64,000 nt of DNA from Rhynchopus sp. YZ270_cl-10 (GCA_964035575.1 OZ037836.1:1178001-1242000), one strand, 5' to 3'; numbered from the stretch's first letter, positions 31,062 through 41,665 are shown. The notes: generated by a model not told the origin, from the sequence alone. Translations and numbers: made by a program.

Positions 31062-31976
31062 TCATTGTGCGCGTCTCCGTCGCTTCTGGATTTGCTCGGG
31101 CGATTCGTCTCTGCTTCGTTTCGGACGTGCTTCAACCACAAGCTTCCTCAGCTTCTTGTCCTTCCTCACTTCGTTGGACACAACACTGCTGCAGCCGGAA
31201 AGGTAAATGCTCGTCAACGAAGTGCAGAAAGGAGCAAAGTCTGCAATATCTCCAAAACCGCTATCAATCTGCGTCACCTTGCTTAGTGGTGACAAATCCA
31301 GGGTCGTTAAGCTGCTGCAGTTGTAAAGGAAGCTCCCACCCACCTGCGTCACGTTCCTGAGTGGAGATAAATCGATGTCGGTTAAGCTCTCGCAGTAGGC
31401 AAGAAAGGCCTCACCAACATTCGTCACGTTGCTGAATGGTGACAACTCCAGGGTCGTTAAGCTGCTGCAGCTAGAAAGGAAGCCCACACCAACCTGCGTC
31501 ACTTTGCTCAACCCAGAGAGGTTGATACTTGTCAACGAGGTGCAGTTACACAGGAACCTGTCTCCAATGTGAGTCACAATGGACTCAGCACTGAGATCAA
31601 GTCTCGTCAACGAAGTACCTGACAAGAAGTAATTCGGAACGACAGTCGCAACCTCCGCCTGCAGAAACAAACACGCCACCTCAGGATCCTTCACACTCTT
31701 CAACTTCTCGGCTGTGATGTCGGTCACACCCAACGCATGAAGCTCTGCAATGGCTTGTTGCTTCTGCGTCTTCGTGAGGATGATTGTGTCACCAGCACTC
31801 AGCTGCGTCATGTCCGCTCCTTCTCCCATCGGTTCGTCTCCGAAACTCATGCAAAAGCTGTCTTCAGGCAACCCCATTGCAGTCGCCACCTTCCGCCGCA
31901 AGCCCTCCACTGTGTCATCTTCACCCACCTCGACTGTGTGCTGATTCGCTCTGAAATCCTCAAAGTGCACGTCCAT
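31062..31976 (-). CDS. Ubl-LRR gene 6, 304 aa, intact, subtype C
   Basis: Subtype C start MDVHFEDFRANQHTVEVGED, shared only with gene 10. Ubl domain at 1-70, linker at 72-117, six LRRs, tail ending Gln-Lys-Arg-Arg-Arg-Arg-Ala-Gln. Its 3' flank differs from all siblings because foreign coding-like DNA follows directly. The N-terminal 12 residues differ from subtype B (HFEDFRA against NIKGFDT) while the downstream part is nearly identical, suggesting exchange of N-terminal segments between members. Confidence 0.85.
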   Translation of the reverse strand: MDVHFEDFRANQHTVEVGEDDTVEGLRRKVATAMGLPEDSFCMSFGDEPMGEGADMTQLSAGDTIILTKTQKQQAIAELHALGVTDITAEKLKSVKDPEVACLFLQAEVATVVPNYFLSGTSLTRLDLSAESIVTHIGDRFLCNCTSLTSINLSGLSKVTQVGVGFLSSCSSLTTLELSPFSNVTNVGEAFLAYCESLTDIDLSPLRNVTQVGGSFLYNCSSLTTLDLSPLSKVTQIDSGFGDIADFAPFCTSLTSIYLSGCSSVVSNEVRKDKKLRKLVVEARPKRSRDESPEQIQKRRRRAQ

Positions 31977-32230
31977 TTGTTTGTTGTGGTTTTGTGTTCT
32001 GATCTCTGTTGTGTGGTGGTGGGGTGGAGGACAACAAGCCTGCAGTCCTTTTCAATGAAGGGGAGGGGTTCTTTGAGTGGTCAGCAAAGTGTGAAGAAAT
32101 AAAGTGGCTTTGAATGGGTGAAGCAAGACAGGCAAGTTGCCGGCTGCGTGCACATCACACAGGTGACAACACACTTTAGGCTAGTTGACGCCACGGGTCG
32201 GTTTAGGAAATTTGTCCACTTTTCTGGAAA
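31977..32230. other. Leader flank of gene 6 and start of the satellite region
   Basis: 31977-32055 is the subtype B/C leader flank. Beyond it, taggctagttgacg at 32177-32190 is the left member of an inverted pair with 34805-34818 that brackets the satellites. Confidence 0.5.
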
Positions 32231-32572
32231 ATCGTGTCCCATACCCCCCCATACCGCCCTCAAATGCCCCCAAACCCTCCAAAACCCTCGCGAACCCTCG
32301 CATACCCTACCGTACCCAACCATACCCTGCCGTACCCTCCCATACCGCACGTTTGCCTTTTTTTTGGGATAATCATGTCCCATACCGTGCCATGCCCTGC
32401 CATACCGTGCCAAACCCTGCCATACCGTGCCACACCCTGCCATACCCGTGCCATACCGTGCCATACCCTGCCATACCCGTGCCAACCCGTGCCATACCGT
32501 GCCATACCCTGCCATACCATGCCAAACCCTGCCATACCGTGCCAAACCGTGCCATACCCTGCCATACCCTCC
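32231..32572. repeat. Degenerate 10-mer-like repeats of ccataccctg / ccataccgtg
   Basis: Variants of ccataccctg, ccataccgtg and ccaaaccctg alternate for 340 bp. The same kind of DNA follows at 33412-33455 and 34472-34740, just after each 7 bp satellite. Open frames through it (His-Thr-Val-Pro and the like) are repeat artefacts. Confidence 0.8.
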
Positions 32573-33416
32573 CGGTGCTGGGTACTGGGTACTGGGTACT
32601 GGCTAATGGCTAATGGCTAATGGCTAATGGCTAATGGCTAATGGCTAATGGCTAATGGCTAATGGCTAATGGCTAATGGCTAATGGCTAATGGCTAATGG
32701 CTAATGGCTAATGGCTAATGGCTAATGGCTAATGGCTAATGGCTAATGGCTAATGGCTAATGGCTAATGGCTAATGGCTAATGGCTAATGGCTAATGGCT
32801 AATGGCTAATGGCTAATGGCTAATGGCTAATGGCTAATGGCTAATGGCTAATGGCTAATGGCTAATGGCTAATGGCTAATGGCTAATGGCTAATGGCTAA
32901 TGGCTAATGGCTAATGGCTAATGGCTAATGGCTAATGGCTAATGGCTAATGGCTAATGGCTAATGGCTAATGGCTAATGGCTAATGGCTAATGGCTAATG
33001 GCTAATGGCTAATGGCTAATGGCTAATGGCTAATGGCTAATGGCTAATGGCTAATGGCTAATGGCTAATGGCTAATGGCTAATGGCTAATGGCTAATGGC
33101 TAATGGCTAATGGCTAATGGCTAATGGCTAATGGCTAATGGCTAATGGCTAATGGCTAATGGCTAATGGCTAATGGCTAATGGCTAATGGCTAATGGCTA
33201 ATGGCTAATGGCTAATGGCTAATGGCTAATGGCTAATGGCTAATGGCTAATGGCTAATGGCTAATGGCTAATGGCTAATGGCTAATGGCTAATGGCTAAT
33301 GGCTAATGGCTAATGGCTAATGGCTAATGGCTAATGGCTAATGGCTAATGGCTAATGGCTAATGGCTAATGGCTAATGGCTAATGGCTAATGGCTAATGG
33401 CTAATGGCTAATGGCT
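32573..33416. repeat. 7 bp satellite (taatggc)n entered through tactggg units
   Basis: It begins with three tactggg units (32581-32600), then about 116 copies of taatggc with almost no change, ending at ggctacccgtgcc. The two 7-mers differ at two positions and pass directly into each other here and again at 34445-34472, so one probably arose from the other. Confidence 0.95.
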
Positions 33417-33470
33417 ACCCGTGCCATACTGTGCCAAACCCTGCCATACCATTTCTTTTCAATGGCCAGC

Positions 33471-33777
33471 TGTACTGTACTGTGTATACTGTGTATACTG
33501 TGTATACTGTGTATACTGTGTATACTGTGTATACTGTGTATACTGTGTATACTGTGTATACTGTGTATACTGTGTATACTGTGTATACTGTGTATACTGT
33601 GTATACTGTGTATACTGTGTATACTGTGTATACTGTGTATACTGTGTATACTGTGTATACTGTGTATACTGTGTATACTGTGTATACTGTGTATACTGTG
33701 TATACTGTGTATACTGTGTATACTGTGTATACTGTGTATACTGTGTATACTGTGTATACTGTGTATACTGTGTACTG
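33471..33777. repeat. 9 bp satellite (tgtatactg)n
   Basis: About 33 copies of the reverse complement of the 9-mer found at 2731-3384. It is followed at 33779-33860 by a reversed copy of the dispersed gaatttccgg...ggtggggtcaattt motif, which also lies just downstream of the first 9-mer array. The pair therefore looks like one duplicated and inverted module. Confidence 0.95.
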
Positions 33778-34020
33778 CGAAAATTGACCAAAAACGAGAA
33801 CTTGTCCATTTCGGCGAATTGACCCCACCACTGTCCGACGGATTCCGGAAATGCAAATGCCGGCGTTTAAAAGCTCACCAGCGAAAAAAAAGAAATTTTT
33901 CCAACATCTGGAACCCCCCTTTACGGAGCGACAACCGGTAGAAACACGGGGAATCGGTTAAGGCGCCACACCATTGAAACAAACTTTTTCAATACCCTGC
34001 CATACCATGCCATACCCTCC

Positions 34021-34472
34021 CGGTACTGGGTACTGGGTACTGGGTACTGTGTACTGGGTACTGGGTACTGGGTACTGGGTACTGGGTACTGGGTACTGGG
34101 TACTGGGTACTGGGTACTGGGTACTGTGTACTGGGTACTGGGTACTGGGTACTGGGTACTGGGTACTGGGTACTGGGTACTGGGTACTGGGTACTGGGTA
34201 CTGGGTACTGGGTACTGGGTACTGGGTACTGGGTACTGGGTACTGGGTACTGGGTACTGGGTACTGGGTACTGGGTACTGGGTACTGGGTACTGGGTACT
34301 GGGTACTGGGTACTGGGTACTGGGTACTGGGTACTGGGTACTGGGTACTGGGTACTGGGTACTGGGTACTGGGTACTGGGTACTGGGTACTGGGTACTGG
34401 GTACTGGGTACTGGGTACTGGGTACTGGGTACTGGGTACTGGGTACTGGGTAATGGCTAATGGCTAATGGCT
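34021..34472. repeat. 7 bp satellite (gggtact)n ending in taatggc
   Basis: About 60 copies of gggtact, with single variants (tgtgtact) near 34047 and 34128, ending in three taatggc units and ctacccgtgcc as at 33410. The reverse-complement array is at 51994-52633. All frames are open and artefactual. Confidence 0.95.
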
Positions 34473-35090
34473 ACCCGTGCCACACTGTGCCACACCCTGC
34501 CATACCGTGCCATACCCGTGCCACACTGCGCCATACCCGTGCCAAACCGTGCCACACCCTGCCACACCCGTGCCAAACCGTGCCAAACCGTGCCACACCC
34601 TGCCACATCCTGCCAAACCGTGCCATACCGTGCCACACCCGTGCCAAACCGTGCCACACCCTGCCATACCCTGCCACACCCGTGCCAAACCGTGCCATAC
34701 CCTGCCATACCCTACCATACCCTGCCCTACCCTTACTAACCCTCTCAAACCCCCCCAAATCTGCCCAAATCCTCTCAAACCCTCCCAAACCCAAATGTCC
34801 GTGACGTCAACTAGCCTACACTTGGCATTGTGTCACAAATCAAAGTAAACTAAAGACAGAAGGGAGGCAGAGAGAGGAGAACAGGTACGCTGCTCCATTC
34901 CCTGGCACACTGACTCACAAGGGACAGTGCGCTGAAGGATACAAATGAATTGTTTGGAACCAAGACTCATCTGGGAGCACATGGGGTTGGTTGGTGGGTT
35001 GGAGTAGAGCCATATTTCACCGACAGGTCGAGGTGTGTGTGTTTCACCACAACCTCTCCCTTTTGTCTTTATTGTTTTTATTGCTTTATT
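34473..35090. other. Degenerate ccatacc repeats, then spacer to the TIR element
   Basis: 34473-34800 is repeat DNA of the ccacaccctgcc type, fading into ccctctcaaacc. 34805-34818 (cgtcaactagccta) pairs with 32177-32190. 34840-35090 has no feature I can name. Confidence 0.6.
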
Positions 35091-36328
35091 TATACATAGC
35101 GCTCTAATTAGAGTATTAGGGTATAATTAGAGTCTGGGATTTTGGGCCAAGTCAGTTAGAGTCCAGTTAGAGTATAATTAGAGTCGCTTTTCTTCAATTA
35201 GACTATAATTAGAGTGCAGTTAGAGCATAATTAGACTCTAACTACACTCTAATTATAGTCTAATTAGAGTAAAACAACAGGCTTCTTGTAGGTGCAAACG
35301 CCGTAAGGAACCGGTTCCCCTAAGGTTCCTCTGTAGGACCCAGGTGCCCAGATGCCCACATAGCTGAAAATAAGACTTGGGGAACCGAGTTCTCAGCCGG
35401 ACTGGGACACAATATGTGAAGGCGCTGTGGTCCGCCTGAAAGCGGGTCGGGGACCCGGTCGCGGGAGGGTGGGGGCCTAGTCCTAGTCCTACTGTACCTA
35501 GTACCCAGTACCGGGACTCGGGACCCGGCTTATTCTCAGCTATGGGTACCCAGGTACTCAGACCCGCGCAGTGGCACATGCCCTCAAGTGTGAGTGACCC
35601 ACACATTAGGGAATGCGATGCAAAAACTCTATGTGCACCTTCGGTGCAACGCCGCAGACAGGCCTCTACAAATGTTGATGCGCGGGTACAGAAGTGGTGT
35701 CTTGTTCTTTCATCTGTAGGAATATAAATATCAATCGAATTTAACTACCACTAAGGGGTCGAAGGGGTAATCCCAGTATCAAAGGCTGTGTTGACGGGAA
35801 ATCTATAGCGAGCTTACGTTCATTTCAGCCGAAGAAATACTACTTATGAACCCAGGAGAGATCCAAGCCTCGCGTTGAACAACTACCCGCGATCGACAAT
35901 ACCAAAGAGAATTCATAATAAAACAACACTGCCCCATACACACTAAATAGCCATGCTTCAAGTGCATGCCCCTGGGCCAAAATTCCTGTGCTAAAAGGGC
36001 AACAAGACCATCCACAAGGAGTGTGAATTGTGCACTGGTTTTCTGGGGGAACAAACAATATTTTCTTGTGTCTGGTTCTCTGCAAGCAGAGAACAGACTT
36101 GCTGGATTACAAAGTCGAATTTCTTGCACTAGCTATGCCCCCTGGGTTGATCGCTATAGCATTGATTGCTGTGCCCCTCTTTATTGACCCTCTTATAGGA
36201 CTCTAATTAGACTCTAATTAGAGTCCAGTTAGAGTATTAGAGTTCAGTTAGAGTTTTAAAGACTCTAATAATACTCGAACTGCCGACTCTAATTATCTAG
36301 TTAGAGTCTAATTGGAGCGCTATGTATA
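35091..36328. mobile_element. 1.24 kb non-autonomous TIR element, copy 2 (TA-flanked)
   Basis: Same termini, subterminal attagagt arrays and interior as the element at 26681-28029, with an internal deletion of about 110 bp near 35663 and a few substitutions. The left flank tttattTA and right flank TAtttatt agree with a TA target-site duplication. Two near-identical copies 8 kb apart show recent mobility, so an active transposase presumably exists elsewhere in the genome. Confidence 0.8.
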
Positions 36329-36559
36329 TTTATTGTTTTCGGGGGTGGGGGAAAAACATAAAAAGGAAAAGTCGGGTGCGGTTTCAATTTCATTTGTGTG
36401 ACCTGGCACGGCACTTACCTGCATCCCGGATTAGAAAAATGGAAAAAGGATGGGAGTAGGATACGGTGCTCAATTTCCTTTTAGCACTGCATGTAATCAT
36501 GCAAGAAAATACAAATAGATTTAAAACCACCTGGAAGCAAATAGGAATACAAACACATA

Positions 36560-36879
36560 TCAGTGCAACATGACTTCGTTTTCATTGAAGCAGGTGTGTA
36601 AGGGTGGTGGTGTGTCTGAACCGAGACAGAACACCGCCACCCACAACACTGTGCCAACCGCCACCACGATCCCAATGATCACGCCAAGGCTCAGACCAGA
36701 CCTCCCCTTGTCTTCCGTTCTGTCCCTTCTCCACGTCCCTTAGGGGCAGACGTCCACCCAGGTTCCTCTGTCACCTGTGGTGCACGAGAGACAGTCGCAG
36801 AAGGTCCTGATGTTCGCCCTGTCTGTGGTGCACGTGTTTCAGTAGTCGGTGGAGGCATCGTACGTACAGTAGTCAACAC
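36560..36879 (-). pseudogene. 3' end of a type I membrane glycoprotein gene, probably broken
   Basis: The first part (36691-36879) encodes a Pro/Thr/Ser-rich stalk (MPPPTTETRAPQTGRTSG... then EPGWTSAPKGRGEG). In the next frame, about 36560-36710, lies a clear transmembrane helix (LSLGVIIGIVVAVGTVLWVA) and a short polar tail ending at a stop at 36560-36562. Stalk, helix and tail in this order look like the C-terminus of a mucin-like surface protein. The change of frame between stalk and helix means it is either a pseudogene or a short intron is missed. The rest of the gene is not in the window. Confidence 0.4.
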
Positions 36880-36886
36880 CCGCGAT

Positions 36887-37345
36887 GTGAGTGGTCACGC
36901 AATGTATGCAGGGTTTGCAGACAAAGCACACCGTCTGCAAGAACGTGAACAGTCTCTTACCAACTGGGAACAACGCCTTACGGTGCGTGAAGCGCAGCTC
37001 CTTGAGCGTGCATGGTGCCCTTCCTGCAGTGCAGGAGTGGAAGGACGTGACATGTCTCGCACAGATGATGTGGAACCCACCTATCCTACCAGAAGTCCAC
37101 AAGACCTCAAAAGCGTCCATTTTTTGTTCCCAACCACAACAGAGTCTCCCGGAGACACAGTGAACAGACCGCAGGAGGACGCGCTTTGCTGTGGTCCTGG
37201 CTGGCACACCTACCTCCGGAACACGTGCACCACGAACACGAATGCCACCGACTGGGGTGTGAGCATGTGTTGCATGAAGAGCGTCGTCTCGGGGTGTCTT
37301 CTGTACATCCGTAGAAAGCCTGTTCGCCAGGAGTGTCTACCCAGA
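36887..37345 (+). pseudogene. Rearranged fragment of the coiled-coil gene
   Basis: 36887-37165 on the plus strand reproduces residues of about 246-335 of the 522 aa coiled-coil protein (LQEREQSLTNWEQRL, the Cys-Pro-Ser-Cys pair and on to TESPGDTVNRP). 37240-37330 instead matches its DNA in the opposite orientation (the QKTPRD/His-rich segment). The fragment is therefore internally inverted. It is joined to a spacer copied from 21795-22200. Confidence 0.65.
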
Positions 37346-37739
37346 ACGCGAGTTTGACATAATCTGTTGTGAAGGAAATGATCAGCTCTTGTGTTGAATT
37401 CTGGAGATGAACATTTTTGTGTGTAAGGTTCTGTAATGGAGGAGGGGCTAGGGGTCTGGGTGGGGGTGATTCGCGTCTTCGAGAAGAAGTGTGGTGGGGG
37501 GAGTGAAGGAAAAATAATGAAGTTCTGGGTGGGGATTCTTTTGCAGCACAGAGTAAAATAACACAATGTGTGGAACGTCTTGCTCAGCACAGCTCTCCTC
37601 TCGCACCAAGTAGTAGTCTGTGCCACGGTGAGCAAGACTGTGCCCCTCTTCTTCTCCGAACCAGAGGACGCAAGCAGACACACTGCCAGAGACCCTCCAC
37701 CTCGGGGAGGTGCTGCCCTGCCACCAACACACCACGTCG

Positions 37740-38657
37740 TCATTGTGCGTGTCTCTGTCGCTTCTGGCTTTGCTCGGGGGATTCGTCTCTGCTTCGTTTC
37801 GGACGTGCTTCAACCACAAGCTTCCTCAGCTTCCCGTTCCTCACTTCGTTGGACACAACACTGCTGCAGCCGGAAAGGTAAATGCTCGTCAACGAAGTGC
37901 AGTGCGCAGCAAAATCCGTAGTATTAACAAAAGGTCTCAAACCAATCGACGTCACGTTCCTGAGTGGTGATAAATCGAGGGTCGTTAAGCTGCTGCAGTT
38001 CTGTAGGAAGCCCGCACCAACCTTCGTCACATTGATGAGTAGAGATAAATCGATCTTGGTTAAGCTGCTGCAGCCGGAAAGAAAGGCGTGCTTAATGTGC
38101 GTCACATTGCGGAGTGGTGACACATCCAAGGTCGTTAAGCTGCTGCAGTTCCAAAGGAAGCTCGCACCAACCTGCGTCACATTGCTCAACCCAGAGAGGT
38201 CGATACTTGTCAACGAGTCGCAGGCTGCCAGGAAGCTGTGACCAATGTGAGTCACAATGGACTCAGCACTGAGATCAAGTCTCGTCAACGAAGTGCCCGA
38301 CAAGAAGAAATTCGGAATGACAGTCGCAACCTCCGCCTGCAGAAGCAAACACGCCACCTCAGGATCCCTCACACTCTTCAACTTCTCGGCTGTGATGTCG
38401 GTCACACCCAACGCATGAAGCTCTGCAATGCCTTTGTACTTCTGTGACTTCTTCGTGAGGATGATTGTGTCACCAGCACTCAGCTGCGTCACGTCCGCTC
38501 CTTCTCCCATCGGTTCGTCTCCGAAACTCATGCAAAAGCCGTCTTCAGGCAACCCCATTGCAGACGCCACCTTCCGCCGCAAGCCCTCCACTGTGTCATC
38601 TTCACCCACCTCGACTGTGTGCTGATTCATGTCGAAACCCTTGATGTTCAGGTCCAT
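37740..38657 (-). CDS. Ubl-LRR gene 7, 305 aa, intact, subtype B
   Basis: The start is chosen at MDLNIKGFDMNQHTVEVGED, in the same place as genes 3 and 8; the frame stays open 52 codons further upstream only because the leader flank has no stop. Ubl domain, linker, six LRRs and basic tail as in the family. The third and fourth repeats (VSPLRNVTHIKHAFLSGC) closely match those of gene 9, suggesting shared recent history. Lies in a 1.6 kb tandem unit with gene 8. Confidence 0.85.
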   Translation of the reverse strand: MDLNIKGFDMNQHTVEVGEDDTVEGLRRKVASAMGLPEDGFCMSFGDEPMGEGADVTQLSAGDTIILTKKSQKYKGIAELHALGVTDITAEKLKSVRDPEVACLLLQAEVATVIPNFFLSGTSLTRLDLSAESIVTHIGHSFLAACDSLTSIDLSGLSNVTQVGASFLWNCSSLTTLDVSPLRNVTHIKHAFLSGCSSLTKIDLSLLINVTKVGAGFLQNCSSLTTLDLSPLRNVTSIGLRPFVNTTDFAAHCTSLTSIYLSGCSSVVSNEVRNGKLRKLVVEARPKRSRDESPEQSQKRQRHAQ

Positions 38658-39340
38658 GTCTTTGTTGTGGTTTTGTGTTCTGATCTCTGTGTGTGGTGGT
38701 GGGGTGTGGAGGACAACAAGCCTGCAGTCCTTTTCAAGAACCTTGCCAAAAATAAATGTTGGAGAAGGGCCCCCTCTCACCTCCCCTGCCTCACACAACC
38801 CACAGACGTGCACCGCAACACATATCGCCCCTCCCTACCCTCTCTGGAAACGGCACATACGTGACCCTCCCTCAACATCGTGTCGAGAGCATCTGTCCCC
38901 ACTGGTCGCCAGCACCTCTCTCTGGTGGAGCCACGCCAGCAGCGATGTGCCACGTCATGCCGTCATGCACAGCACCACACACCACACGTCACGTGTTGAC
39001 ACCATGTGGCTACGTGCCTTTTGCTGCACTCACACCCCTCCCTCCCTCCCTTCGCTTTGCCTCGTGCATGTATATGTGAAGATCAAGATCGTGTGATGTG
39101 TAAGATAATGGGAGAGTGAAAGCGAGAGCGTAATGGTCTGCAAAAAATAAAGTAGATTCGATACTTTTTTTGCTGTTGTCATTTATTTATTGTTTTCACT
39201 TTGGTGCTGCTTTTTGTACACAAAAGGCCTGTTTTCAGCCACACCAATCCAGGAGGCCGTTTTTTTTTTTTTTGGAAACTTCGCTGTATTAGTGTAGACT
39301 GATGTCATATCAGTTCCGCAGTCAGGGCCCTTCCACGTCG
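38658..39340. other. Intergenic part of a 1.6-1.7 kb tandem duplication (copy 1)
   Basis: Matches 40259-41016 almost base for base, apart from about 90 bp present only in the second copy (near 40560-40645). It contains the subtype B leader flank and, at 39125-39300, a block (ctttttgtacacaaaaggcc onward) that recurs at 40875-40975 and, diverged, at 54470-54560. No gene. Confidence 0.65.
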
Positions 39341-40258
39341 TCATTGTGCGTGTCTCTGTCGCTTCTGGCTTTGCTCGGGGGATTCGTCTCTGCTTCGTTT
39401 CGGACGTGCTTCAACCACAAGCTTACTCAGCTTGTTGTCGTTCCTCACTTTGTTGGACACAACCCTGCTGCAGCCGGAAAGGTAAATGCTCGTCAACGAA
39501 GTGCAGAACGCAGCAAAATCCGTAGTAGAAGTAAAAGGATTCAAACCAATCGACGTCACGTTCCTGAGTGGAGATAAATCTAGGGTTGTTAAGCTGCTGC
39601 ACTTCGCAAGGAACCACGGAGCAACCTGCGTAACGTTGCTCAGTGGTGATAAATCGATGCTGGTTAAGTTCTTGCAGCCGTAAAGAAAGCTGCCCTTAAT
39701 CGACGTCACGTTGCTGAGTGGTGATAAGTCCAAGGTCGTTAAGCTGCTGCAGTTCAGAAGGAAGTGGTTACCAACCCGCGTCACATTGCTCAACCCAGAG
39801 AGATTGACACCTGTCAACGAGGTGCACTCTGCCAGGAAGCTGACTCCAATGCGAGTCACAATGGACTCAGCACTGAGATCAAGTCTCGTCAACGAAGTGT
39901 GTGCCAAGAACCCATCCGGAATGACAGTCGCAACCTCCGCCTGCAGAAGCAAACACGCCACCTCAGGATCCCTCACACTCTTCAACTTCTCGGCTGTGAT
40001 GTCGGTCACACCCAACGCATGAAGCTCTGCAATGGCTTCTTGCTTCTGCGTCTTCGTGAGGATGATTGTGTCACCAGCACTCAGCTGCGTCATGTCCGCT
40101 CCTTCTCCCATCGGTTCGTCTCCGAAACTCATGCAAAAGCCGTCTTCAGGCAACCCCATTGCAGACGCCACCTTCCGCCGCAAGTCCTCCACTGTGTCAT
40201 CTTCACCCACCTCGACTGTGTGCTGATTCGTGTCGAAACCCTTGATGTTCAGGTCCAT
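39341..40258 (-). CDS. Ubl-LRR gene 8, 305 aa, intact, subtype B
   Basis: Start at MDLNIKGFDTNQHTVEVGED, by comparison with genes 3 and 7. Ubl domain, linker, six LRRs and basic tail. The final cap reads SRVVSNKVRNDNKLSKL in place of SSVVSNEVRNGKLRKL. LRR contents differ from gene 7 although the flanks are nearly identical, so the repeat region evolves or is exchanged faster than its surroundings. Confidence 0.85.
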   Translation of the reverse strand: MDLNIKGFDTNQHTVEVGEDDTVEDLRRKVASAMGLPEDGFCMSFGDEPMGEGADMTQLSAGDTIILTKTQKQEAIAELHALGVTDITAEKLKSVRDPEVACLLLQAEVATVIPDGFLAHTSLTRLDLSAESIVTRIGVSFLAECTSLTGVNLSGLSNVTRVGNHFLLNCSSLTTLDLSPLSNVTSIKGSFLYGCKNLTSIDLSPLSNVTQVAPWFLAKCSSLTTLDLSPLRNVTSIGLNPFTSTTDFAAFCTSLTSIYLSGCSRVVSNKVRNDNKLSKLVVEARPKRSRDESPEQSQKRQRHAQ

Positions 40259-41016
40259 GTCTTTGTTGTGGTTTTGTGTTCTGATCTCTGTGTGTGGTGG
40301 TGGGGTGTGGAGGACAACAAGCCTGCAGTCCTTTTCAAGAACCTTGCCAAAAATAAATGTTGGAGAAGGGCCCCCTCTCACCTCCCCTGCCTCACACAAC
40401 CCACAGACGTTCACCGCAACACATATCGCCCCTCCCTACCCTCCCTGGTAACGGCACATACGTGACCCTCCCTCAACATCGTGTCGAGAGCATCTGTCCC
40501 CACTGGTCGCCAGCACCTCTCTCTGGTGGAGCCACGCCAGCAGTGATGTGCCACGTCATGCTGTCGGTGGTGGCACACATCTGATGCTCGTGTCCATCCG
40601 CGTTCCGAACCTGCCCCCTCCACCCACGTCCCTTCCTCTGCAGCAAAGTGCACAGCACCACACACCACACGTCACGTGTTGACACCATGTGGCTACGTGC
40701 CTTTTGCTGCACACACACCCCTCCCTCCCTCCCTCCCTCCCTTCCCTTTGCCTCGTGCATGTGAAGATCAAGATCGTGTGATGTGTAAGATGGAGAGTGA
40801 AAGCGAGAGCGTAATGGTCTGCAAAAAATATAGTAGATTCGATACTTTTTTTGCTGTTGTCATTTATTTATTGTTTTCACTTTGGCACTGCTTTTTGTAC
40901 ACAAAAGGCCTGTTTTCAGCCACACCAATCCAGGATGCCGTAATTTTTTTGGAAACTTCGCTGTATTAGTGTAGACTGATGCCATATCAGTTCCGCAGTC
41001 ACCCCCTTCCACGTCG
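40259..41016. other. Intergenic part of the tandem duplication (copy 2)
   Basis: See 38658-39340. This copy carries the extra block near 40560-40645 and a ccctccctcc run near 40722-40743. Frames on the minus strand in the extra block (Gly/Arg-rich) are not supported. Confidence 0.6.
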
Positions 41017-41665
41017 TCATTGTGCGTGTCTCTGTCGCTTCTGGCTTTGCTCGGGGGATTCGTCTCTGCTTCGTTTCGGACGTGCTTCAACCACAAGCTT
41101 CCTCAGCTTCCCGTTCCTCACTTCGTTGGACACAACACTGCTGCAGCCGGAAAGGTAAATGCTCGTCAACGAAGTGCAGTTCTCAACAAATTCTGTAGTA
41201 TCATTCCAAGTCAAACCAATCGACGTCACATTGCTGAGTGCTGACAAATCCCGGGATGTTAAGCTGCTGCAGTTCTGAAGGAAAAACGGACCAACCTGCG
41301 TCACATTGCTGAGTGGTAATAAATCGATGGTGGTTAAGCTGCTGCAGCCGGAAAGAAAGGCGTGCTTAATCTGCGTCACATTGCGGAGTGGTGACACATC
41401 CAGGGTTGTTAAGCTGCTGCAGTTCCAAAGGAAGCATGCGCCAACCTGCGTCACATTGCTCAACCCAGAGAGGTCGACACTTGTCAACGAGATGCAGTGT
41501 GACAGGAAGCTACCTCCAATGTGAGTCACAATGGACTCAGCACTGAGATCAAGTCTCGTCAACGAAGTGCCCGACAAGAACTCATTTGGAATGACAGTCG
41601 CAACCTCCGCCTGCAGAAGCAAACACGCCACCTCAGGATCCCTCACACTCTCCAACTTCTCGGCT
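41017..41665 (-). pseudogene. Ubl-LRR gene 9, C-terminal part (split by the 7.4 kb LINE)
   Basis: Encodes the end of the linker, six LRRs and the basic tail. The family sequence stops at 41665 in the middle of the linker (AEKLES). The 20 bp cactctccaacttctcggct is duplicated at 41646-41665 and 49031-49050. The matching N-terminal part is at 49031-49337. Confidence 0.85.

Noticed and set aside
33974-34467. Tyr-Trp-Val-Leu-Gly-Thr-Gly frames, and their relatives at 51943-52827
   Set aside because: 7 bp satellite artefacts in all frames.
32573-34472. Regularly spaced repeats considered as a CRISPR array
   Set aside because: Units are 7-9 bp, head to tail, with no unique spacers, in a eukaryotic setting without cas genes.
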